Shown: positions 1-8,746 of the stretch, in pieces
Layout of the letters: each line of letters starts with the position of its first letter
Numbering within the stretch: the first letter of the stretch is position 1
Assembly: GCF_016860545.1 (NCBI RefSeq)
Contig: NZ_BNEB01000002.1
Span: 1,860,001 to 1,924,000 of the forward strand
DNA length: 64,000 nucleotides
Direction of reading: 5' to 3'
Source: Streptomyces asoensis
GTDB lineage: Bacteria; Actinomycetota; Actinomycetes; Streptomycetales; Streptomycetaceae
Made by a program: the position numbers and the translations under genes
The notes under the pieces: generated by a model
What the model was told of the DNA's origin: nothing
The model's database searches: none
What the model saw: only the letters and a program-made list of their open reading frames with translations

Positions 1-880
1 CGCCGGCCGTCAGGCCGCCTTCACCGTCGTAGGAGACCCGGACCAGCTGGTTGCGCTGGACCGGTTGCGCGAGGTCGATGGAGAGCGACGAGGGGTCGCC
101 GGGCACGGCCTTCACCGACCTGACCGGCAGGGCGGTGGTGTCCGCCTCGACCTTCAGATGGTCCGTGAGCCCCTGGAGCCGGCCCACGCCGCCCTCGAAC
201 CGGGCGCGCAGCCGCCGTCCGCTCTCGGCGACGGACAGCTCCACCGGGAAGACCTCGAAGCCGTCCGGCGGGGTGAAGGCCGACATCGGCACGATCTGCT
301 TGGCCAGCGCCGGCGTGGACCAGCGCAGGAACATGTTGGCGCCGCCGGTGTCCTGGAACAGTTCGAGGCGGAAGTCGTGCTGCTCGCCCGCGGTCAGCCG
401 GACGGCGGCGCCGGTCTGCTCCCGGTCCCAGTCGCCCACCCAGTGGTCGATGACGGGCCGCCCGTCGATGAACAGCCGGAAACCGTTGTCACCGATGGCG
501 TAGAACGTGTAGTCGCCGGTGGCCGGAGCCGCGATCCGGCCGGTCCAGCGCGCGGTGGTGTGCTCGGTCCTGCCGGTCAGCTCCTGGAAGGTGCCGGTCA
601 GCCCGGAGAAGTTGATCTGCGGGTCGAGCAGCGTTCCGCCGAGCCGGTCGAAGTCCCGGGCGCCGGGAGCGGACATGCTGAAGTACTCGCCCTTCAGGCC
701 GTGCGTCTCGACGGCCGCCGGTCCGGCGGTGGGGGAGGACGCGCTGCTCGTCCCCCCGGCGGTGGAGGCGGAGGCGGAGGCGGTGGGAAGCAGTCCGCTC
801 GGGGGCAGGAGCAGGGCCGCGGCTGCGAGCAGCGCCCACACTCGGGCTCTGACTCGGGGGCGGGTGGCGTGTCGTGTCAT
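1..880 (-). CDS. Secreted PA14-domain protein, N-terminal part only
   Basis: The gene starts at ATG 880, preceded at 6-7 bases by an AGGAAGG ribosome site, and runs off the left edge of the window, so only 293 codons are seen. Residues 1 to about 37 form a signal peptide (basic start, then a run of Ala and Leu). Residues about 62-185 look like a PA14 domain: LKGEYFS at the start, DNGFRLFIDG in the middle and LRWSTPAL at the end. PA14 domains bind glycans in secreted hydrolases. Residues about 200-293 look like a beta-sandwich of the Ig/SwmB kind. The catalytic part, if any, lies outside. Its position next to GH87-type genes suggests a role in polysaccharide breakdown, which is inference. Confidence 0.75.
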   Translation of the reverse strand, partial: MTRHATRPRVRARVWALLAAAALLLPPSGLLPTASASASTAGGTSSASSPTAGPAAVETHGLKGEYFSMSAPGARDFDRLGGTLLDPQINFSGLTGTFQELTGRTEHTTARWTGRIAAPATGDYTFYAIGDNGFRLFIDGRPVIDHWVGDWDREQTGAAVRLTAGEQHDFRLELFQDTGGANMFLRWSTPALAKQIVPMSAFTPPDGFEVFPVELSVAESGRRLRARFEGGVGRLQGLTDHLKVEADTTALPVRSVKAVPGDPSSLSIDLAQPVQRNQLVRVSYDGEGGLTAG

Positions 881-1466
881 CGAACCCTTCCTCGTGCTCA
901 GACCATGACCGGGCCCGCGGTCGGCGGGCGGCGGCGACGCGGGGAGGGCTGCTGAGCCGCAGCCCCTGAAGGACGGCCGCAGACGGGACCGCGTGATTCG
1001 GTCGGGCGGTCTTTTCAACGTTGGAAATCCTGTGACAGCGGTATGACAGCACGCTCACAGAGGAGTGTCCAGACCTCACGCAGCACTCGGCCCGTCCGCC
1101 GCCACGGCAGACCGCCGCCACTCCAGGCCGTCACAAGGGCCCCTCCTGGGGCGGCACTTGGTGCAGAAGGGTGCGCCGGGGCGGCAGGGGCGACCGGTGC
1201 CTCCGGCGCCTCGCGAGGTTCGGGCTCAGGTGCTTGCGCCCCTCCTCACCAGGCACGTCGTGGCACGGTGGAGCCCTGCCGCCGACGCCCGGCGGCACGG
1301 TCCGTGAGCGAGCGGAGTACGACCGCCGCCGAGACCCTGCCCGGCGGGTCGAACCGTGAGACAGTCGTATGAGGCGCCGGAGTCGGCGTGGCTCCGGAGC
1401 AGCGGTCCGGGGCGGTGGCCCCCGCCCGGAACGCACGGATACGGTGCCGCAGCGGAGGGATCCGTC
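881..1466. other. Divergent intergenic region
   Basis: This 586-base stretch separates the PA14 gene from the methyltransferase gene. I find no convincing gene. It holds one near-palindrome at 1012-1027 and should carry the two divergent promoters; I cannot place -35/-10 boxes with confidence. Confidence 0.5.
1012..1027. promoter_or_regulatory. Near-palindrome with central CG, possible LacI-type operator
   Basis: The 16 bases TTTTCAACGTTGGAAA have a perfect 8-base core (CAACGTTG) and one mismatched pair in the flanks. A palindrome centred on CG is typical of LacI-family operators. It lies about 135 bases before the PA14 gene start. It does not resemble the CGCAA-type sites further right, so a different regulator is likely. 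Confidence 0.4.
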
Positions 1467-2300
1467 ATGTCCGAGGCGAGTGAGGCGACGCAGGCCGACC
1501 GGGCGCTGAAGGCCAAGCATCGTGCCATGTGGGCGCTGGGCGACTACCCCCTCGTGGCCACCGATGTCATCCCGGACCTCGGTCCGGAACTCGTGCGGGA
1601 GAGCGGCGTCCGGCCGGGCACACGCGTGCTCGACGTCGCGGCCGGTTCGGGGAACGCCGCCATCCCCGCGGCCCTCACCGGAGCCGATGTCGTGGCCGTC
1701 GACCTGACCCCGGAGCTGCTGGAAGCCGGCCGGCAGCTCGCCGGCGAACGCGACGCCAAGCTGGCGTGGCAGGAGGGCGACGCCGAGCAACTGCCCTTCG
1801 AAGACGCGGAGTTCGACATCGTACTGTCCTGTGTCGGTGTCATGTTCGCCCCGCACCACCAGCAGGCGGCCGACGAACTGGTCCGGGTGTGCCGGCCCGG
1901 CGGGCGGATCGCCCTCGTGAACTGGACCCCGGAAGGGTTCGTCGGGCAGATGTTCGCCGCGATGCGCCCGTACGCGCCCCCGCCGCCGCCCGGTGCGCAG
2001 CCGCCCCCGCTGTGGGGCGACGAGAGCCATGTGCGGTCGCTGCTCGGCGACCGCGTGAGCGGCGTCGACGCCCGCCGCCGGTCGCTGCGCGTCGAGGCGT
2101 TCTCCGGCCCGGAGGAGTTCCGGGAGTTCTTCAAGCGCTGCTACGGCCCCACCGTCGCCGTGTACGCCGCCATCGCAGACGACCCCGGGAAGGTCGCCGC
2201 CCTCGACACGGCCCTCGCGGACCTGGCCGCCGGACAGCTGGCGGACGGGGTCATGGAGTGGGAGTACCTGCTGTTCACGGCCGACAGGTCCTCGCGCTGA
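1467..2300 (+). CDS. Class I SAM-dependent methyltransferase
   Basis: A 277-residue cytoplasmic protein of the Methyltransf_11/25 type. The SAM-binding motif I reads VLDVAAGSGN (about residue 56), followed by the acidic strand end VVAVDLTPELL and the post-motif DAEQLPFEDAEFDIV. The length is normal for the family. I chose ATG 1467 because GGAGGGA lies six bases before it; the frame is open further upstream but the extra residues are low-complexity. The substrate cannot be told. The C-terminal half (EEFREFFKRCYGP) resembles uncharacterised actinobacterial methyltransferases often labelled UbiE-like. The stop codon falls inside a 42-base palindrome that probably ends transcription. Confidence 0.85.
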   Translation: MSEASEATQADRALKAKHRAMWALGDYPLVATDVIPDLGPELVRESGVRPGTRVLDVAAGSGNAAIPAALTGADVVAVDLTPELLEAGRQLAGERDAKLAWQEGDAEQLPFEDAEFDIVLSCVGVMFAPHHQQAADELVRVCRPGGRIALVNWTPEGFVGQMFAAMRPYAPPPPPGAQPPPLWGDESHVRSLLGDRVSGVDARRRSLRVEAFSGPEEFREFFKRCYGPTVAVYAAIADDPGKVAALDTALADLAAGQLADGVMEWEYLLFTADRSSR

Positions 2301-2330
2301 AGGGTGCGCGCGCACCCTTCAGCGCGAGGA
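2289..2330. terminator. Perfect 42-base palindrome at the end of the methyltransferase gene
   Basis: Bases 2289-2330 form a perfect inverted repeat with no loop bases (centre 2309/2310, GCGC at the middle). It covers the last codons and the stop of the methyltransferase gene. No T-run follows, which is usual for Streptomyces hairpin terminators. Confidence 0.7.
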
Positions 2331-2528
2331 GCCGGACGGGGCGGGCGTCGACCCGGACGGGGCGGTGACGGGCGCAGAGCGGGCGTGGGGAGGGCTTGGG
2401 GTGAGGGGCCCGGGGGCCGGCGTGACCTGCGGCGACGGTTCGGCGGGTACCGAAGCGTCCGGCCGGTAGCGTGCCCGGTTCCGCGCGGGGAACACCCGTG
2501 CCGCCGAGCACCCCCGGAGGGGAAACCG

Positions 2529-3128
2529 ATGCCGAAGACAGACCTCGAGCGACAGCTCGCCGAGAGATTCCGCGAAGTCAACGGCGTCCACCCCATGACC
2601 GAGGACGACGACGCCTACGTCAGCTCGCAGTTCGTCCCCCTGGAGGAGGTGTGCGCACGGCACGGCCGTGATCCCGAAGCGGTCCGCCGGCTGATGCTGG
2701 AACAACGCCTGCCGCTTCCCGGGTATCTGCGCTCCGACGGGGCCGAGATGGTCCCGGCCGACCTGTTCGCACTCGCCGACGAGGCCGGAGGTGTGGAACG
2801 GCTCGAAGCGTGGTTCACCGCGCACTGGGACGACCCCGCCACGGGGAGCGAGGAGTGGGACGCGTATCTCAGCGGGCGGTACGTCTGCCTGCACTCGGTC
2901 ACCCCCGCCACCATCCGGCGCAAGGACGACCTGACGAGCGCGATCAGCGCCGCGACGGACGAACCGGACACCGGTTCGGCGCGCTGGTCGGAGCGGCTGC
3001 ACGCGCTGGTCGACGAACTCGACGCGCTGGAACCGGCGTTCACCGCCTACGACCGTCTCCGGTTCGGCGGCCCCACGTCCCGGGACATCTGTATCGACGC
3101 CCCGCGCGACCGCTTCCCGCGCCCCTGA
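2529..3128 (+). CDS. DUF6058-like small protein
   Basis: A 199-residue cytoplasmic protein starting at ATG 2529, with GGAGGGG about eight bases before it. It is acidic, has no signal peptide or membrane segment, and contains the stretches FVPLEEVCARHG and PLPGYLRSDGAEMVPADLF, which I associate with the DUF6058 family (labelled natural-product biosynthesis in some databases, without a known reaction). The N-terminal part may form a small winged-helix-like fold (EEVCARHGRDPEAVRRLMLE). It stands alone, about 230 bases after the methyltransferase gene and in front of a convergent terminator. The family assignment is from memory and moderate. Confidence 0.65.
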   Translation: MPKTDLERQLAERFREVNGVHPMTEDDDAYVSSQFVPLEEVCARHGRDPEAVRRLMLEQRLPLPGYLRSDGAEMVPADLFALADEAGGVERLEAWFTAHWDDPATGSEEWDAYLSGRYVCLHSVTPATIRRKDDLTSAISAATDEPDTGSARWSERLHALVDELDALEPAFTAYDRLRFGGPTSRDICIDAPRDRFPRP

Positions 3129-3146
3129 CCGAGGGTGGAACGAGCG

Positions 3147-3180
3147 GGCGGTGGGCCCCCGTTCGCGGGAGCCCACCGCC
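3147..3180. terminator. Bidirectional terminator hairpin
   Basis: Arms GGCGGTGGGC (3147-3156) and GCCCACCGCC (3171-3180) pair perfectly, and the loop can add further C:G pairs. It lies between the convergent ends of the DUF6058-like gene and the GH87-type gene, so it can serve both. Confidence 0.75.
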
Positions 3181-3186
3181 GGGTGC

Positions 3187-6100
3187 TCAGTGGGTGTCGC
3201 GTCGCACCGCCGCTCCGTTCGGGGTGCCGGTGATGGTGAACTGTGAACCCGGTTCGATCAGGACGTCGCCCTGGGCCGAGCCGGTGATCGTCACGCCGGA
3301 CAGGGTGGCGCTGCCCCGGGCGCCGCTCATGGCGAGGATGCCGGAGCCGTTGACGGACCGGTCGATGCGTACGTTCGTGATCTTCACGCCCGGCATCGCA
3401 CCGCCGCCGGTCTTGAACTGGATGCCGTCGTAGGTCGAGTCGTGGATCTCGGTGTCCCGGACGGTGACGCCCGGGATGTCCTGACCCTGCGCGAACAGGG
3501 TGATCGCGCCGAACTCCTGGTCCTCGTTCCAGAACGCGCCGCCGGTGCGGTAGAGGGCGTTGCCCGCGATCAGGGTCTCACCCGTGAAGGGCAGCGGGTC
3601 GTGATCGGTGGCCAGCATGATCCCCGGGTAGTTCATCGTGTCGGAGACGACGTTGTTCTCGATGGTATTGCCGTGACCGCCGTACACCGCGATGCCGTTG
3701 GCCCGCCAGGGCAGCTGGACCGTGTTGTTGCGGAAGTGGTTGTCGTGGCCGACGTCCACGGAGGTGTCCTTCACGTACTTGCTGGCCCACACCGCGAGCG
3801 CGTCGTCGCCGGTGTTGCGGAAGGAGGAGTTGTAGACGGTGGAGTTGCGGGTGCCGTTGGCGAAGTTGATGCCGTCGGCGTAGGTGTCGCGGACGCGGAC
3901 GCCGGAGAACTCCAGTCCGTCGCCGGGGCCCCACAGCTCGGGGATGTTGGAATAGTCGCGGCCCACCCAGACGCCGACGTTGGCGTGCTCGATCCACACG
4001 TCGGTGATCTTCGTGCCCTTGCCGAAGCGGCCGTTGAGACCGACGCCGCCCTCGGCGTTGCCGTCGCCGCCGCGGATGGTGCCCGAACCGAAGATCGCGA
4101 TGCCGGAGATCTGGGTGTTGGAGTCGATGTCGAAGCCGAAGTTGCCCTCGTGGGGGTGGTTGATGCCGCCCGCGTCCTGCGGCGGGGTCAGGGTGTACAG
4201 CTGGGAGTACCACATGCCCGCGCCGCGGACGGTGACGTCCCGGATGCCCACCTGGTTGTACTGGCCCCGGTTCAGCGGGTCGTCGGTGAGGATCTTCTGC
4301 TCCTGGCGCCACTGCCCGGCCGGGATCCACACGCAGGAGATCTGGCCGTTCTGGTCGGCGGTGACGGCCCGCTGGAGGGCGTCGGTGTCGTCGAGGCCGT
4401 CGTTGGGCACGGCGCCGTACTCGGTGATCGACGTGCACCCGTCCGGCCTGGACGCGGCAGGGGCCACCTGCTCGAGGTCGACCAGGTCGATCACCTGGAA
4501 GGCGGCGGAGTCGCCCGCGTCGCGCTGGATCCGGAACACGGTGCCCGCGGGGTAGCTCCTGGCGAGCAGCGCGTGGGATTCGTCGAAGAGGCGACGCGCG
4601 TCACCGCCGGGCCGGTTGGTGAGCCCCTCCGGGTCGTCCGTGGTGCCGTACAGCCAGCTGTGCTTGGACGACAGGGTCAGCTTCTGCACGAAGGCGCCGT
4701 CCGCGTACAGGCTGACGGTGGCGTCCGCGCCGCCGCCCGACGCCGCGTCGGGGACGGAGTTGCGCACCACGACGGAGTTGGCCGCGCCGGTGGAGGTGAA
4801 CTCCACGTACTGGCCGGTCGAGGTGAGCCGGACCGACTTGCGTCCGGAGGACTCGGTGGCGAAATCGGTGTGCCCGAAGGTCCGCTTCGCGTCGGCGGTG
4901 AGGAGCGTTCCGGTGTATCGCCCGTCCTCCGCCTCGTACTCGGTGTAGGGCAGGGCCGCGCCGCGTCCGACGACCAGGGACCTGGTGAGGACGTTGTTGT
5001 TCTCGTTCGTCTCGACGACGGTGCCGGTGGCGTCGGCGGTCGCGGTGAGGGTCGCCCCGCCCGCGGTGGCCGTCCAGGTCCCGCCGACGGCCACGTTCAC
5101 CGTCGCGTCGGGGGCCACCTGGCCGGTGGTGCCGTTCAGGGTGGTCGAGCCGGCCTGGAGCCGGGTCACCGAACCGGCCGGGGCGGTGCTGGTCCCGCGG
5201 TTGTGCACGGCGACGGTGAAGGAGACCGCCTGGCCGACGGCCGGGTTCGGCGGGCTCGTGGTGATCGACCCGATCTCCAGATCCGGGCCCGGCGCCTGTG
5301 TGACGACCAGTCTGTTCGTGGCGGTGCGGCTGTTGTTGGAGTCGTCCAGCTCGGGTACGGTGCCGCGGGGGTCGACCACGGCCGACACGCCGTAACTGCC
5401 CGCGGGCCGGGTGCCGGTGGCGACGTCGACTGTCGCCGAGGCGCCCGGGTCCAGTGCCGGGACGGCGGCGCTGCCCGCGACCGTGCCCTCCACGCTGACC
5501 TCGACGGTGGTGGCGGCGGAGCGGGCGGTGCCCGCGTTGCGCACGGCGGCCCTGACGGTGACCGCGTCCCGTTCGCTCGGGGCTGCCGGTGTCCAGTCGA
5601 GGGTGGTGACGCTCAGGTCGGGGGCGGGCGCGGCGGTGCCCAGGACCTGGAACTCGGCGACCTGACCGCCCGGGGCGCCGGAGTTGGCGGTGAAGTGCAG
5701 CCGTACGTCGGACCAGCGGCCGCTGACCGGCACCGTCACCGTGTTGCCGCCGGCCGGGGCGAAGGAGTACGACTTGGCGGCGGCCAGGGAGGTGAAGGCG
5801 CTGCCCGAGCGCTCCTTGCCGAGCACCTGGAAGGTCTGGGTGCGGGCCGCCCACACCGGGGCCGGGTCGAGCTTGACGACCACGCCGCTCAGGTCGGCGT
5901 CGGCGCCCAGCGCGACGGTCAGGTCGGAGGGGTGACCGGCCGCCTCCCAGTAGGTGGAGACGGAGTCGTCGGTGGCGTTGGCGGCCACGTAGTTCTGCGT
6001 GGAGGACGTCGCCTCGGCGGGTTTGTTGCGGGCCAGGTTGGTGCCGGCCGGGGGCGGATCGCCCGGGTCGGTGCCGCCGTCCTCGCCGTAGACCTCCAGC

Positions 6101-6621
6101 TCCGAGAGCTGCGCGGCGTTCCAGCCGGTGTTGCCGGAGACGTCGACGCGGAGGTACCGCACGTCCGCCGGGGCGGCGAGGTCGACCGAGACCGTGTTGG
6201 CCCGGTCGGGGTCGAACGACCGGGCCGCCGAGGCCGCGACGGTGCGGAAGGCGGTGCCGTCGCCGCTGCCGAGCAGCGAGAGGGTCTCGTTGCGGCTGCC
6301 CCAGCCGGTGGGGAGCTTGAGCACCACCCGGTTCACCTCGCGGGCGGCCCCGAGGTCGACCTGCGCCCACTGCGGGAACGAACCGGCGGGGCCCTCCCAG
6401 TAGGAGGCCTGGACGCCGTCGGTGAGGTTGCGTGCGGGGTACTCGGCGTGCGCGCCGCCCGCCGTCGCGGGGCGGCCCAGGGCGAGGTTGACGTCGGCCG
6501 CGGCCACGGACGGCGCCGAGTGGGCGGGGGAGGCGAGGGCCAGCGGAAGCAGGCCGGTCGACAGGAGCCCGGCGACGACCGCGCCGGTGACGGGCCGACG
6601 GCCCGGTGGTCTCCAACTCAT
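3187..6621 (-). CDS. Secreted multidomain GH87-type glucanase (alpha-1,3-glucanase/mycodextranase-like)
   Basis: A 1144-residue secreted enzyme from ATG 6621 (AGAGGAC before it). A signal peptide ends near residue 36 (PAHSA). Two F5/8C (discoidin) domains follow (about 44-186 and 197-335), then two CARDB-like adhesion domains (about 345-435 and 450-560), a CBM6/35-like domain beginning EYEAEDGRYTG, and a C-terminal right-handed beta-helix (about 725-1144). Asp916 (in DGIN) and Asp939-Asp940 (in TGDD) have the 23/24-residue spacing I recall for the catalytic aspartates of bacterial GH87 alpha-1,3-glucanases, and the architecture fits that family. It should cut alpha-1,3-glucan or mixed alpha-glucan of fungal walls. 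It is divergent from a truncated paralogue, with a LacI-type site between them. Confidence 0.8.
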   Translation of the reverse strand: MSWRPPGRRPVTGAVVAGLLSTGLLPLALASPAHSAPSVAAADVNLALGRPATAGGAHAEYPARNLTDGVQASYWEGPAGSFPQWAQVDLGAAREVNRVVLKLPTGWGSRNETLSLLGSGDGTAFRTVAASAARSFDPDRANTVSVDLAAPADVRYLRVDVSGNTGWNAAQLSELEVYGEDGGTDPGDPPPAGTNLARNKPAEATSSTQNYVAANATDDSVSTYWEAAGHPSDLTVALGADADLSGVVVKLDPAPVWAARTQTFQVLGKERSGSAFTSLAAAKSYSFAPAGGNTVTVPVSGRWSDVRLHFTANSGAPGGQVAEFQVLGTAAPAPDLSVTTLDWTPAAPSERDAVTVRAAVRNAGTARSAATTVEVSVEGTVAGSAAVPALDPGASATVDVATGTRPAGSYGVSAVVDPRGTVPELDDSNNSRTATNRLVVTQAPGPDLEIGSITTSPPNPAVGQAVSFTVAVHNRGTSTAPAGSVTRLQAGSTTLNGTTGQVAPDATVNVAVGGTWTATAGGATLTATADATGTVVETNENNNVLTRSLVVGRGAALPYTEYEAEDGRYTGTLLTADAKRTFGHTDFATESSGRKSVRLTSTGQYVEFTSTGAANSVVVRNSVPDAASGGGADATVSLYADGAFVQKLTLSSKHSWLYGTTDDPEGLTNRPGGDARRLFDESHALLARSYPAGTVFRIQRDAGDSAAFQVIDLVDLEQVAPAASRPDGCTSITEYGAVPNDGLDDTDALQRAVTADQNGQISCVWIPAGQWRQEQKILTDDPLNRGQYNQVGIRDVTVRGAGMWYSQLYTLTPPQDAGGINHPHEGNFGFDIDSNTQISGIAIFGSGTIRGGDGNAEGGVGLNGRFGKGTKITDVWIEHANVGVWVGRDYSNIPELWGPGDGLEFSGVRVRDTYADGINFANGTRNSTVYNSSFRNTGDDALAVWASKYVKDTSVDVGHDNHFRNNTVQLPWRANGIAVYGGHGNTIENNVVSDTMNYPGIMLATDHDPLPFTGETLIAGNALYRTGGAFWNEDQEFGAITLFAQGQDIPGVTVRDTEIHDSTYDGIQFKTGGGAMPGVKITNVRIDRSVNGSGILAMSGARGSATLSGVTITGSAQGDVLIEPGSQFTITGTPNGAAVRRDTH

Positions 6622-7207
6622 GAAGTCCTCTGTTCGGTCGGTGAGCACGGGGATGGGGGGCACGGTCGGTCGGCCCCGCAGGGCCCGGTCGGCCTCGTAC
6701 GACCGGTGGACGCGAGGAGGCGCGGGACGGTGCTGCGAGGAAGTGCGGGGAGGGGGGATTGCGTGGGGCGCGGGAACGACCGGGAGAAGCGGGCCGAGGT
6801 GGGGGAGGCCGACTGTGCCTGTAAATTGAGTTGAACCGTCGATTCTTTGCGGAAAGTACGCCCACAGGCTTCTAGGGCGTCTCCGGTTTGTCAACGGTCC
6901 CGGCAGTACCGGCAGTTGGCGACGCAAGCGACTTGCGTGCGGTGCGGATCCGCTTGCGTCCAGGTGAAAGCCCGTACGAAAGCCGCTGACCCGCGGCTCT
7001 GCGGCGTCGACGGGAAGGCGGCGCAGGGGCAGCGCTCTCTGTCGCGACGGTGGACGAACGGCGGGCGTTCTGCAACTCTCTGATCGATTCGCGCAAAAGC
7101 GGTGTTCTGGCCCGCACATCGATGCGCGTCCGGTCACCGCCGAGCCACCCGTGCACCAACCGCGTCCCCCCGCGCACCGCGACGGCCGGGACGGAGATCG
7201 GGGAGAG
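6622..7207. other. Divergent promoter region of the two GH87-type genes
   Basis: This 586-base region has no gene I can support. It holds the 17-base operator at 6922-6938, a GCGGATCCGC palindrome at 6944-6953 and a further CTTGCGT half-site right after it. An AT-richer patch near 6822-6860 probably carries the promoter of the leftward gene. Confidence 0.6.
6922..6938. promoter_or_regulatory. Candidate operator of the adjacent LacI regulator
   Basis: ACGCAAG-CGA-CTTGCGT is a perfect inverted repeat with 7-base arms. Its inner form, CGCAA-N5-TTGCG, recurs at 8709-8723 just before the lacI-type gene. The shared pattern CGCAAGC(G/C)(A/G)(C/T)TTGCG is seen directly; binding by the product of 8747-9757 is inference. 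Confidence 0.65.
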
Positions 7208-8647
7208 ATGAGAGCGAGACGCAGGGGACGGCGGGCCATGGCCGCCGTCCTCACGACCACCCTGCTGATGCTGGGCGTGTCGTCACTGACCGCCGACGCC
7301 TCGGCGGCCGGCGGCCCCGACCTGGCCGCCGGCCGGCCCGCGACGGCGAGCAGCGCCCACGTCGAGTACGCGGCCCGCAACATCACCGACGGCGACCAGG
7401 GCACCTACTGGCAGAGCGCGGGCGGCGGTCTGCCGCAGTGGGTGCAGGCCGACCTCGGCGCCACCGCTCGCGTGGACGAGGTCGTCCTGAAACTGCCCGC
7501 GTCCTGGGAGAGCCGGAGCCAGACCCTGTCCGTCCAGGGCAGCGCCGACGGCACCGCCTTCAGCACGCTGAAGGCGTCCGCCGCCTACACCTTCGCTCCC
7601 GGCTCGGCCAACACCGTCACGGTCGCCTTCCCGGCCGGACAGGCCCGCTTCGTACGCGTCGAGATCACCGCCAACACCGGCTGGCAGGCCGCCCAGCTCT
7701 CGGAACTCCAGGTGCACGCCGCGGGCGAGTCCTCCACCGACCTCGCCCATGGCCGCCCCTTCACCGCGAGCAGCCACACCGAGACGTACGTACCGGCCGA
7801 CGCGGCGGACGGCGACAAGGCCAGCCACTGGGAGAGCCGCAACAACGAGCACATGGTGTGCCTGTACTGGGGCGCCGACACCGACCGGATCACCCTCAGC
7901 AACGCCCGGATCCGCGACACGTTCGCCGACGGCGTCAACATGACCAACGGGTCGACGGACAACCACGTCGTGAACAACGAGTCCCGGTCCACCGGCGACG
8001 ACAGCTTCGCGCTGTTCTCGGCGATCGACGCGTGCGGCGCCGACATGAAGGACAACCTCTACGAGAACCTGACCTCGCTGCTGACCTGGCGGGCCGCGGG
8101 CATCGCCGTGTACGGCGGCCACGACAACACCTTCCGCAACATCCACATCGCCGACACCCTGGTCTACTCTGGCATCACCATCAGCTCGCTGGACTTCGGC
8201 TACCCGATGAACGGTTTCGGCACCGCCCCGACGACGGTGCAGAACGTCTCCGTGGTCCGGTCCGGCGGGCATTTCTGGGGCGCGCAGACCTTCCCCGGCA
8301 TCTGGCTGTTCTCCGCGTCCAAGGTGTTCCAGGGCATCCGGGTCGACGACGTCGACATCGTCGACCCGACCTACTCCGGGATCATGTTCCAGACGCAGTA
8401 CGTGGACGGGCGGCCGGTGAACCCGATCAAGGACACCGTCCTCACCGACATCTCGGTCACCGGCGCCCGAAGGAGCGGGGACGCGTTCGACGCCAGGTCG
8501 GGCTTCGGGCTGTGGGCCAACGAGCTGCCCGAGCCCGGCCAGGGGCCGGCGGTCGGCGAGGTCACCTTCAACGGGCTGCGGCTGAACGGCAACGCCGTGG
8601 ACATCCGGAACACCACCTCCACCTTCAAGATCAACATCAATCCCTGA
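7208..8647 (+). CDS. Shortened GH87-type secreted beta-helix protein with internal deletion
   Basis: A 479-residue protein from ATG 7208 (GGGGAGAG just before it). A signal peptide ends near residue 34, one complete F5/8C domain spans about 38-172, and a second one starts at about 177 but breaks off near residue 210. It is followed at once by the C-terminal beta-helix (about 217-479). The CARDB domains, the carbohydrate-binding domain and the first half of the beta-helix found in the 1144-residue neighbour are missing. The putative catalytic aspartates are kept: Asp241 (DGVN) and Asp264-Asp265 (TGDD), same spacing. The reading frame is open across the junction (about 7836-7860). It may be a natural short form or a degraded paralogue that stayed in frame. 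The substrate is presumably alpha-glucan. Confidence 0.75.
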   Translation: MRARRRGRRAMAAVLTTTLLMLGVSSLTADASAAGGPDLAAGRPATASSAHVEYAARNITDGDQGTYWQSAGGGLPQWVQADLGATARVDEVVLKLPASWESRSQTLSVQGSADGTAFSTLKASAAYTFAPGSANTVTVAFPAGQARFVRVEITANTGWQAAQLSELQVHAAGESSTDLAHGRPFTASSHTETYVPADAADGDKASHWESRNNEHMVCLYWGADTDRITLSNARIRDTFADGVNMTNGSTDNHVVNNESRSTGDDSFALFSAIDACGADMKDNLYENLTSLLTWRAAGIAVYGGHDNTFRNIHIADTLVYSGITISSLDFGYPMNGFGTAPTTVQNVSVVRSGGHFWGAQTFPGIWLFSASKVFQGIRVDDVDIVDPTYSGIMFQTQYVDGRPVNPIKDTVLTDISVTGARRSGDAFDARSGFGLWANELPEPGQGPAVGEVTFNGLRLNGNAVDIRNTTSTFKININP

Positions 8648-8707
8648 CCGACGGCCCGCAAGAGAGCCATCGATCCTGACGGAAACCGAACATCGGAGCC
8701 CTGGTGG

Positions 8708-8733
8708 GCGCAAGCCGTTTGCGCGGCTTGCGC
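8708..8733. promoter_or_regulatory. Operator region before the lacI-type gene
   Basis: GCGCAAGCC (8708-8716) and GGCTTGCGC (8725-8733) are perfect 9-base arms around GTTTGCGC. The same stretch contains CGCAA-N5-TTGCG (8709-8723), matching the site at 6923-6937. It ends 13 bases before the regulator's start codon, so autoregulation by blocking transcription is likely. Confidence 0.7.
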
Positions 8734-8746
8734 TAGCCTTGCGCCC

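Noticed and set aside
65..955. Long plus-strand open frame over the PA14 gene
   Set aside because: It is Arg/Gly-rich antisense sequence; the minus-strand frame has a signal peptide, PA14 motifs and a ribosome site.
1131..2315. Long minus-strand open frame over the methyltransferase gene
   Set aside because: No motif and poor codon use; the plus frame has the SAM-binding motifs.
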